A DNA stretch of 5,373 nt from contig JAJYLU010000170.1 in assembly GCA_021787505.1 (NCBI GenBank), positions 1-5,373 of the forward strand. The letters are read 5' to 3'. Below, piece after piece: positions 1 to 5,373 of the stretch. The notes beneath the pieces are model-generated. The model saw nothing but the letters and a program-made list of their open reading frames with translations. It did no database searches and had not been told where the DNA came from. The stretch comes from Nitrospirota bacterium (GTDB taxonomy: Bacteria > Nitrospirota > Thermodesulfovibrionia > Thermodesulfovibrionales > UBA6898). The position numbers and the translations under genes are program-made. The stretch's first letter is position 1. Each line of letters opens with the position of its first letter.

Positions 1-1006
1 TGGACCCCCGCATCGAGGCAAGGGGGTTTCTTATCTCATGAGCTATGTTTGCGGAAAGTTCCCCTATTGCGGCCCATTTCTCTTTCTGCTTGATTTCGGC
101 CTCAAGGGCCTTAAATGGCGTCAGGTCCTGGAAGGTGCCGATAAACCCCGTCTGCTGACCGCTCGCATCTTTCAGCTTCGAGACGGTGAGTCCCACGATC
201 TTGCTTTTGTCGTTCTCTCCGGGGAGCAGTTCTTCCCGGCGGCCTTCCTTAAAGGGAAATGAGAGAAAAGGCAGCGCAGCGTCTATCCTCCCTCCGATTA
301 TGCGGTCTTTCCCTGCGCCGGTAATCTCCTCGGCGGCCCTATTGAAGATCAGCACATTACCGCTTATGTCTGTCGTAAAAAGTCCGCTGGGCAGGCTCTC
401 TATTACCTTCGTATTGAATAGTTCGAGTTCCTTGAGGTAGGTATCTCTTTCCTCGATCGTCCGGGATGCACTTTCGAGTCTTGATGAAAGGTATCCCCCG
501 AGAAACGCTGTGCTGTAAAGGGAAAGGATATGAACGAAGATGTTGTATAGGAATTCCCCTTCCCGGATGACGGCCTCATGAGGTATGGGGAGGATGTTGA
601 AATACTGCAGGTCGAGAAGTGTACCGTAAAAAATACTGCTTACACTTGCGATGATGTACCCGGCTTTTCTGTTCAGCACGATGCTCGAGGACAACACGGT
701 AAGTATCAGGACAAACGAGAACCAGCTTTCCACCCCGCCGGTGATGGAGATGAGTGCGATCTCCGCCATGACGTCGACGATGAGCTGGACATATACGAAG
801 GCAACGATGTTTTTTACCCTGCCGAGCAGGAGCGCATACGCGATGGTCAATGTGTAAAGGGATATGATCAGATAGGATATAACCCTGGGATGGGCATAGA
901 AATAGTCGATCTTAAACAGGTACGAGGAGCCGAGCAGGATCGTGACAAATACGGCCCTGAAGCTGATCAGGGCCTTCACTCTCAACGAAAGAACATTTTC
1001 CGGCAT
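1..1006 (-). CDS. pilS: PilS-type membrane sensor histidine kinase, C-terminus cut by window edge
   Basis: Partial: 335 codons read from the ATG at 1006 with no stop before the window edge. I translated it by hand. It starts with six hydrophobic segments (about 11-31, 41-62, 66-90, 93-112, 115-133, 152-173), including a GGVESWFSFVLIL stretch at 90-102 typical of PilS/NtrB-like kinases. A signalling helix follows (about 175-200). A PAS domain spans about 198-300 (ESLPSGLFTTDISGNVLIFN at 203-222). The dimerisation/phosphoacceptor helix holds the H-box NIAHEIRNPLASM (320-332), with H323 the predicted autophosphorylation site. The HATPase_c catalytic domain must lie beyond base 1. In Pseudomonas and Myxococcus, PilS phosphorylates or controls the sigma54 activator PilR to set pilA transcription, and in P. 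aeruginosa it senses PilA in the membrane. The start sits 14 bases after pilC with TAAGGG only 3 bases ahead, so the ribosome site is weak or short-spaced. The operon position supports PilS over another NtrB-like kinase. Confidence 0.9.
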   Translation of the reverse strand, partial: MPENVLSLRVKALISFRAVFVTILLGSSYLFKIDYFYAHPRVISYLIISLYTLTIAYALLLGRVKNIVAFVYVQLIVDVMAEIALISITGGVESWFSFVLILTVLSSSIVLNRKAGYIIASVSSIFYGTLLDLQYFNILPIPHEAVIREGEFLYNIFVHILSLYSTAFLGGYLSSRLESASRTIEERDTYLKELELFNTKVIESLPSGLFTTDISGNVLIFNRAAEEITGAGKDRIIGGRIDAALPFLSFPFKEGRREELLPGENDKSKIVGLTVSKLKDASGQQTGFIGTFQDLTPFKALEAEIKQKEKWAAIGELSANIAHEIRNPLASMRGS

Positions 1007-1009
1007 CAA

Positions 1010-1015
1010 CCCTTA
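1010..1015 (-). promoter_or_regulatory. Weak, short-spaced ribosome binding site of pilS
   Basis: TAAGGG ends three bases before the pilS ATG at 1006, shorter than the usual 5-9 bases. The pilC stop is only 14 bases upstream, so reinitiation by ribosomes leaving pilC may contribute. In-frame TTG (codon 8) and GTG (codon 10) are alternative starts that would remove only N-terminal residues before the first membrane span. Confidence 0.5.
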
Positions 1016-1020
1016 TTTCA

Positions 1021-2244
1021 TTACTTGATGAGCGTAATGAGTTTGAAGATAGGCAGATACATCGCAACGACGATAAACCCCACTGTGCCGCCGAGGAATA
1101 CCATCAGCATCGGCTCCATCATGGCCGTGAGGTTCGCAACGGTGTTGTCCACTTCGTCATCGTAAAAGTCAGCTATCTTGCTCAGCATCGCATCGAGCGC
1201 ACCCGTGGATTCTCCGACAGCGATCATGTGGGTGACCATCGGGGGAAAGACCTTGGATTTCATGAGCGGTTCCGCCAGCGTCTTCCCTTCCGAAACAGCG
1301 GACCTTACGTCCATGACCGCATTTTCTATCACTGTATTGCCCGCGGTCTTGGCCGTTATTTCGAGACCGTCGAGTATCGGAACGCCGCTGCTCACCAAAG
1401 TGCCCAGGGTGCGGGTGAATTTCGCCACTGACACTTTCCTAAGGAGAAGGCCAAAAATGGGTAATCTCAGGAATATTTTGTCTGTAGCCAGTCTGCCGCC
1501 TTTTGTCTTCCTGATCTGGCCGAACGCCACAATCAAGCCGACAATCGTGACGAGAGTGAGTAGACCTCCGATGCCTGCCAGGAAATTACTGAACTTGATG
1601 ATGAGCAGCGTTGGCAGGGGAAGTGTTCCTCCCAGGGTTGCGAACATTTTCGAAAAAGTAGGTACCACGAAGATCATGATAATCGCGATAACCAGGACAG
1701 CAATTGATGATACCACGATCGGATATGTCAGTGCCCCTTTCACCTTTTTTTTCAGTTTCATCGCCTTTTCTATATAGCTTGCAAGCCTGTTAAGGATTGT
1801 ATCAAGTATGCCGCCCGACTCGCCGGCAGCGACCATGTTCGCATACAGATCCGTAAATACCTTCGGATGTTTCCTGAGGGCATCTGCATAGGTCGAACCG
1901 GACTCGACATCTGTCTTAATGGCGAAAAGGGTCTTGGCGAGGAACTTGTTTTCAACCTGTGTCGAAAGTATTTCCAGTGCCTGCACAAGAGGCAACCCGG
2001 CATCGATCATGGTGGCGAACTGCCGGGTAAAAATTACTATGTCCTTGTCGTTTACCCCGCTTCCGAAACTTAACGCGGAAAGCGAGCCTAGCCCGCCTTT
2101 CTTCTCCTTCTGTTTCACGATCGTAGGGGTGATATTCTTTCTCCGCAGTTGGGCGATCACTTCTTCCTTGGAGCCGGCGGTTATCTCCCCTGTTTCAATA
2201 GTCCCCCTGCTCGTCTTCCCGGACCATTCAAACACGTTGGCCAT
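1021..2244 (-). CDS. pilC: Type IV pilus inner-membrane platform protein PilC (GspF family)
   Basis: This 407-residue polytopic inner-membrane protein is the platform on which PilB and PilT act to insert or remove pilins. Two homologous GspF (T2SSF) domains lie at about 70-195 and 272-395. Each carries the family's GES.G signature: AAGESGGILDTILNRLA in the first (139-155) and AVGESTGALDAMLSKIA in the second (342-358). Hydrophobic segments at about 174-197, 219-243 and 374-398 give the usual three membrane spans, with the first domain cytoplasmic. Length matches the family (about 400). The start ATG has GGAGGT five bases upstream, lying in the end of pilT. Only 3 bases separate it from the pilT stop, so translation is probably coupled. 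The codons for K165-K167, just before the first membrane span, form an A8 tract. This is PilC the platform protein (PilG in Neisseria), not the Neisseria PilC/PilY1 tip adhesin. The pil neighbours exclude a type II secretion GspF. Confidence 0.96.
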   Translation of the reverse strand: MANVFEWSGKTSRGTIETGEITAGSKEEVIAQLRRKNITPTIVKQKEKKGGLGSLSALSFGSGVNDKDIVIFTRQFATMIDAGLPLVQALEILSTQVENKFLAKTLFAIKTDVESGSTYADALRKHPKVFTDLYANMVAAGESGGILDTILNRLASYIEKAMKLKKKVKGALTYPIVVSSIAVLVIAIIMIFVVPTFSKMFATLGGTLPLPTLLIIKFSNFLAGIGGLLTLVTIVGLIVAFGQIRKTKGGRLATDKIFLRLPIFGLLLRKVSVAKFTRTLGTLVSSGVPILDGLEITAKTAGNTVIENAVMDVRSAVSEGKTLAEPLMKSKVFPPMVTHMIAVGESTGALDAMLSKIADFYDDEVDNTVANLTAMMEPMLMVFLGGTVGFIVVAMYLPIFKLITLIK

Positions 2245-2247
2245 CTT

Positions 2248-3339
2248 CTACCTCCCGCGTCCAGAGGGAGCGCTTGTCAACCTCTGGAGCATTGTTATTA
2301 ACTCTTCGGGCACCGGCGACCTGCCAATGGCATCCTCATAGGAAAGATGCCCCTTCGAATACAGTTCGATCAGCGACTGGTTCATCGTCTGCATGCCGAA
2401 TTTTGCCTGTCCGGTCTGCATCATCGAGTAGATCTGATGTATCTTGTCTTCCCTTATTAGGTTCCTGATTGCCGGATTCGGGACGAGCAGCTCTATCGCA
2501 AGTACTCTCCCCTTGCCGTTTTTTTTGGGGATTAGCTGCTGGGCGAGTATCCCCTCGAGCACAAAAGAGAGCTGCACCCTTATCTGTTCCTGCTGGTGGG
2601 GGGGGAACACATCGATGACGCGGTTTATCGTCTGTACCGCCGAGTTGGTATGAAGTGTAGCGAGGGTCAAATGTCCGGTTTCAGCGACGGTGAGAGCAGC
2701 CTCGATAGTCTCAAGGTCCCTCATCTCCCCGATAAGTACGACATCGGGGTCTTGCCGCAGCACGTATCTTAACGCCGCTTTAAAAGAGGAGGTATCGGCG
2801 TTTACCTCCCGCTGATTGATGAGGCATTTCTTGTGGCTATGAAGGTACTCGATAGGGTCTTCGACCGTGATGATATGATCGTATCGTTCTGAATTTATCC
2901 TGTCGACCATGGCCGCAAGCGTCGTGGATTTGCCGCTTCCCGTTGCGCCGGTGACAAGTATGAGCCCCCTCGGCTTCTTTACGAGCTCATTGACTATTTC
3001 GGGCAGCCCAAGATCCTGGAAGGTCCTGATCTCAAAGGGGATTGTCCTGAAGGCCCCCGCGACCGCACCCCTTTGCATGAAAATATTGCCTCTGAATCTG
3101 CTCAGTCCTTTCACGCCGAAGGAGAGGTCGAGTTCGTTGCTCTCCTCAAATTTATGCTTCTGGCTGTCTGTCAGGATACTATAGCAGACCCCCTTGGTCT
3201 CCGCAGGACTGAGAGCGGGAAGGTCAAGGGGGACCAGTTTTCCGTCGACCCTCAGTCTTGGCGGGCTGCCGGTGGTGATATGCAAATCGGAAGCCCCTCT
3301 CTCGATCATTGTTTTCAACAGGTCATAGATGCTCGCCAT
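2248..3339 (-). CDS. pilT: Type IV pilus retraction ATPase PilT
   Basis: This 363-residue cytoplasmic ATPase powers pilus depolymerisation, the step behind twitching motility. The N-terminal PAS-like subdomain includes GASDLHI (15-21), RVDGKL (30-35) and SRFRGNIF (80-87). The core has Walker A GATGSGKST (131-139, K137), the Asp box VEDPIEY (159-165), Walker B DVVLIGEMRD (199-208, E205) and the His box TGHLTLATLHTN (221-232). The C-terminal AIRNLIRE motif at 290-297 is intact; in known PilT proteins it is needed for retraction, which argues against a PilB paralogue. There is no tetracysteine zinc motif and no MshEN domain, as expected. Length is close to the usual 345-370. The ATG is preceded by AAGGAG six bases away. 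The gene lies 12 bases after pilB and 3 before pilC, whose ribosome binding site is inside its last codons. It contains an A8 tract (2519-2526) and a C8 tract (2598-2605, C on the coding strand), the two longest homopolymers seen in this gene. Confidence 0.97.
   Translation of the reverse strand: MASIYDLLKTMIERGASDLHITTGSPPRLRVDGKLVPLDLPALSPAETKGVCYSILTDSQKHKFEESNELDLSFGVKGLSRFRGNIFMQRGAVAGAFRTIPFEIRTFQDLGLPEIVNELVKKPRGLILVTGATGSGKSTTLAAMVDRINSERYDHIITVEDPIEYLHSHKKCLINQREVNADTSSFKAALRYVLRQDPDVVLIGEMRDLETIEAALTVAETGHLTLATLHTNSAVQTINRVIDVFPPHQQEQIRVQLSFVLEGILAQQLIPKKNGKGRVLAIELLVPNPAIRNLIREDKIHQIYSMMQTGQAKFGMQTMNQSLIELYSKGHLSYEDAIGRSPVPEELITMLQRLTSAPSGRGR
2250..2255 (-). promoter_or_regulatory. 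Ribosome binding site of pilC, embedded in the end of pilT
   Basis: GGAGGT, a near-perfect anti-16S match, lies in the last pilT codons and runs into the first base of its TAG stop. It ends five bases before the pilC ATG at 2244. Ribosomes finishing pilT would stop on top of it, a layout typical of translational coupling. Confidence 0.85.
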
Positions 3340-3345
3340 TCATGT

Positions 3346-3351
3346 CTCCTT
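3346..3351 (-). promoter_or_regulatory. Ribosome binding site of pilT
   Basis: AAGGAG directly follows the pilB TAA stop and ends six bases before the pilT ATG at 3339. It picks this ATG over the out-of-frame ATG that begins two bases earlier in the ACATGAATG context. The placement, in a 12-base gap, fits efficient translation from the shared mRNA. Confidence 0.85.
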
Positions 3352-5175
3352 TTAATCACCGAAGGTCACACGCATGACCTCTTCGATGGTCGTGACCCCT
3401 TCGGCAACCTTCGTCAACCCGCTCATTCTCAGGGTCTTCATCCCTAGGCGGATTGCCGCCTTCTTGATCTCGGCGGTTGAGGCCCCTTCAAGTATCAGTT
3501 CCTTCAGTTCGTCTCTTATCGGCATGACTTCATAAAGGGCCACTCTCCCCTTGTATCCGGTCCCGTTACAAGTCGGGCATCCCTTGCCCCTGTAACACCT
3601 TATGGTCTTCGACTCTTCCTCGGTGAAGCCGACTTTTAGAAGCGCCGACGGAGGAATTTTCTCTTCCTCCCTGCACTGTGCGCATATTCTCCGCGCGAGG
3701 CGTTGGGCGAGAATCAGGATCACGGCAGAGGATACCAGAAAGGGTTCGATGCCCATGTTCAAAAGCCTGCTTATCGTGCCCGGGGCGTCGTTCGTATGCA
3801 GCGTGCTCAGCACGAGATGTCCGGTGAGCGCGGCCTTGACGCCGATTTCAGCGGTCTCGAAGTCGCGGATCTCCCCGACCATGATGATGTCGGGGTCCTG
3901 CCTGAGAAAAGACCGCAGGGCCGCGGCGAAGGTCAGGCCTATCTCCTCTTTCACCTGTACCTGGTTGATGCCCATAAAATTGAATTCGACCGGATCTTCG
4001 GCGGTCATGATGTTGGTGTCGGCTTTATTGAGGTAGTTTAACGCCGAATACAGCGTCGTGGTTTTTCCGCTTCCGGTAGGTCCGGTCACCAAAAGCATGC
4101 CGTAGGGCTTGTTCAGGGCATCCATGACGTCGTCGAGCGCTGCCTGCTCAAAGCCTAATTTGGTGAGGTCCACCTGGAGGTTCCCTTTGTCGAGAAGCCT
4201 CAATACGGTCTTTTCGCCGAAAAGACAGGGCAGCACCGAGACACGGAAATCGATATCGCGTTTTTTGCCGAGCTTCAACTTGATTCTTCCGTCCTGTGGA
4301 AGCCTCCGTTCGGCGATGTCGAGTTTTGACATTATTTTGATCCTCGACGTTAGCGCCGCCTTGATCTTGGTCGGCAGGTTCATCACGGTATACATGACGC
4401 CGTCGACCCGGTACCGGACCCTTAGTGAGTTCTCATAAGGTTCCACATGAATATCGCTGGCCCCCGACTTGATCGCGTTCACGAATATGCCGTTCACGAG
4501 CTTTACGATCGGCGCCTCGACTTCCTTTACGACTTCGGAGTCGTCCTTTTCTTCAAGGACGTCGACGTTGTCGAGGGCGCTGCCCACGATCTTGTCGAAC
4601 TCGTCGACATTTACGCTGGGCCCCTCGTCATAGGAAGTACTCTCGAAGCCTCCGTCCGACATGTCATCATCACCCAGGGTGTAGTCTTTTGCCTGAATAC
4701 TCATTGTGGGGGCCGACGACTGGCTTGGTGTGGCCAACATGTTCTCGCCCTTGCCCAGATAGCAGCCTGTGATCGAACTGATGATCGCGGTCTCACTGGA
4801 GACCACAACCTCAACATTATAGCCGGTCATGAATTTCACATCATCGATCGCAAAGACATTGGAGGGATCAGCCATAGCAATCGTGAGCGTCGCGCCGACT
4901 CTCGCGACCGGCATGATAAGATATTTTTTTGCCATATCGGCCGGTATGAGTTTCAAGACGGATGGATCAATCTTATATTCCGAAAGGTTGATGGCGGGGA
5001 CTCCGTATTGCTTGCTGAGGAAAGCGACCAGTTTATCTTCGGTGATGAACCCCATCTTAACAAGATTCGTGCCGAGTCTCCCCCCTTCTTTCTTCTGGAT
5101 GCTCAACGCTTGCTTCAGCTGGTCTTCGGAGATAATACTCGAGGCTATCAGTAACTGTCCCAGTTTTACCGCCAT
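3352..5175 (-). CDS. pilB: Type IV pilus extension ATPase PilB (GspE/VirB11-like secretion ATPase)
   Basis: This 607-residue protein is a cytoplasmic hexameric ATPase that drives pilin polymerisation through the platform protein PilC. An N-terminal MshEN/T2SSE_N-type domain spans about residues 1-145 and carries two LG..L(V/I)....I....L...L..Q repeats at 4-27 and 33-56. An acidic, low-complexity linker follows at about 145-215. The GspE N2 subdomain has SDIHVEP at 240-246 and RLPQDGRI at 291-298. The catalytic core shows Walker A GPTGSGKT (365-372, K371), the Asp box AEDPVE (392-397), Walker B DIIMVGEIRD (429-438, E435) and the His box TGHLVLSTLHTND (451-463). A zinc tetracysteine is visible as C498/C501 and C533/C536, which separates PilB/GspE from PilT. 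The protein is somewhat longer than typical PilB (about 560-580) because of the linker. The ATG at 5175 is the only usable start before an in-frame upstream stop, and no Shine-Dalgarno precedes it. It is the first gene of the operon; pilT follows after 12 bases. A GspE of type II secretion is unlikely given the adjacent pilT and pilS. Confidence 0.96.
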   Translation of the reverse strand: MAVKLGQLLIASSIISEDQLKQALSIQKKEGGRLGTNLVKMGFITEDKLVAFLSKQYGVPAINLSEYKIDPSVLKLIPADMAKKYLIMPVARVGATLTIAMADPSNVFAIDDVKFMTGYNVEVVVSSETAIISSITGCYLGKGENMLATPSQSSAPTMSIQAKDYTLGDDDMSDGGFESTSYDEGPSVNVDEFDKIVGSALDNVDVLEEKDDSEVVKEVEAPIVKLVNGIFVNAIKSGASDIHVEPYENSLRVRYRVDGVMYTVMNLPTKIKAALTSRIKIMSKLDIAERRLPQDGRIKLKLGKKRDIDFRVSVLPCLFGEKTVLRLLDKGNLQVDLTKLGFEQAALDDVMDALNKPYGMLLVTGPTGSGKTTTLYSALNYLNKADTNIMTAEDPVEFNFMGINQVQVKEEIGLTFAAALRSFLRQDPDIIMVGEIRDFETAEIGVKAALTGHLVLSTLHTNDAPGTISRLLNMGIEPFLVSSAVILILAQRLARRICAQCREEEKIPPSALLKVGFTEEESKTIRCYRGKGCPTCNGTGYKGRVALYEVMPIRDELKELILEGASTAEIKKAAIRLGMKTLRMSGLTKVAEGVTTIEEVMRVTFGD

Positions 5176-5373
5176 ATGACTAAAATATATGAAATTCCAA
5201 TTATTGTCAATAAATCCAAAACCGGGAAAAGTCGTTGATATTTCTGTAGATATTCAGTCCCCGATTATTCTATATTAGAAAAAGAATGCCATGATTGATG
5301 AGGGACCCCGGAAGATATCCGAAATAGGAAAATCTTTTAAAAATCAGAAAGTTGCCGGCAATAATGTTCAATA
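5176..5373. other. AT-rich non-coding region upstream of pilB
   Basis: This 198-base stretch has no recognised gene and is visibly richer in A+T than the genes to its left. Besides the pilB promoter it holds a perfect small dyad, TTCTA-TAT-TAGAA (5268-5280), a 10-base palindrome TTGCCGGCAA (5352-5361), and a GATATT direct repeat 12 bases apart (5237-5254), any of which could be chance in AT-rich DNA. A rightward frame from ATG 5291 stays open to the window edge (27 codons, beginning MIDEGPRKISEIGKSF) and could be the start of a divergent gene. The leftward frame ending near 5270 is open for a similar length, so neither is persuasive. I saw no terminator-like hairpin with a U-tract and no convincing sigma54 site. 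Confidence 0.6.
5182..5210 (-). promoter_or_regulatory. Predicted sigma70-type promoter of the pilBTCS operon
   Basis: Read on the minus strand, a perfect -35 TTGACA (5210-5205) is followed by 17 bases and TATTTT (5187-5182; four of six consensus positions). An overlapping alternative -10, TATATT (5189-5184; five of six), has a 15-base spacer. The first version puts the expected start of transcription about seven bases past the -10 box, at or next to the A of the pilB ATG (5175). The alternative would leave about two to three leader bases. It is the best promoter match seen in the upstream stretch. The sequence match is direct; activity is inferred. Confidence 0.65.

Noticed and set aside
578..1165. 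195-codon plus-strand open frame
   Set aside because: It spans the antisense of the pilS membrane region and the end of pilC, has no recognised motif, and the real genes on the other strand are unambiguous.
1178..1777. 199-codon plus-strand open frame opposite pilC
   Set aside because: Antisense to conserved GspF-domain codons; its hydrophobicity is explained by the complementary PilC membrane segments.
4447..5154. 235-codon open frame on the plus strand opposite pilB
   Set aside because: It lies wholly antisense to the conserved pilB N-terminal half, has no recognisable domain, and mirrors pilB codon structure.
2248..5175. Reading pilB/pilT/pilC as type II secretion genes (gspE/gspF)
   Set aside because: The AIRNLIRE-bearing PilT and the adjacent PilS kinase are specific to type IV pili; type II secretion systems lack a retraction ATPase.
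5281..5300. Possible sigma54 promoter (TGGCA on the minus strand) upstream of pilB
   Set aside because: The -24-like TGGCA is not followed by a GC at the required spacing, so the -12 element is missing; the sigma70-like site is far better.
5352..5361. TTGCCGGCAA palindrome as a terminator or operator
   Set aside because: Only ten bases, no loop and no following T-tract; too short to support a function by itself.
1..5373. CRISPR array, tRNA/rRNA, insertion sequence or a new defence or secretion system
   Set aside because: No regular repeats, RNA-gene signatures, transposase or terminal repeats were seen; the window is nearly filled by four well-known pilus genes.

Overview
The window holds most of a type IV pilus (T4P) motor operon, transcribed leftward (minus strand). 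In transcription order it contains the extension ATPase pilB (5175-3352), the retraction ATPase pilT (3339-2248), the inner-membrane platform gene pilC (2244-1021), and the first 335 codons of a PilS-type membrane sensor histidine kinase (1006 to beyond base 1). The genes are 12, 3 and 14 bases apart with no terminator between them, so they look like one co-transcribed unit. Everything from 1 to 5175 is coding apart from these gaps.

The order pilB-pilT-pilC-pilS is the one known from Myxococcus and Geobacter-type bacteria, where pilR and the major pilin gene pilA follow. On that precedent pilR and pilA would lie beyond the left edge. Gene order and protein style point to a Gram-negative bacterium of the former Deltaproteobacteria (Desulfuromonadota/Myxococcota) or a similar group such as Nitrospirota. 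This is inference; the window has no taxonomic marker.

The only substantial non-coding stretch is 5176-5373 at the right end. It is clearly AT-richer than the genes. It carries a sigma70-like promoter (perfect TTGACA, 17-base spacer, TATTTT) placed so close to pilB that the predicted transcript begins at or within about three bases of the ATG. pilB also lacks a Shine-Dalgarno sequence, whereas pilT and pilC have strong ones, so pilB may be read from a leaderless mRNA. A rightward open frame starting at 5291 could be the beginning of a divergent gene, but too little is visible to decide.

Together the products form the pilus motor. PilB powers pilin polymerisation through PilC, PilT powers retraction (it carries the retraction-specific AIRNLIRE motif), and PilS, with its partner PilR, would control pilin transcription. 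PilB begins with a two-part motif matching the MshEN cyclic-di-GMP-binding domain, which suggests second-messenger control of extension. I found no undescribed system here. The points most worth checking are the possible leaderless start of pilB, the MshEN motif with substitutions in its first half, and the 8-base homopolymer tracts in pilT and pilC.
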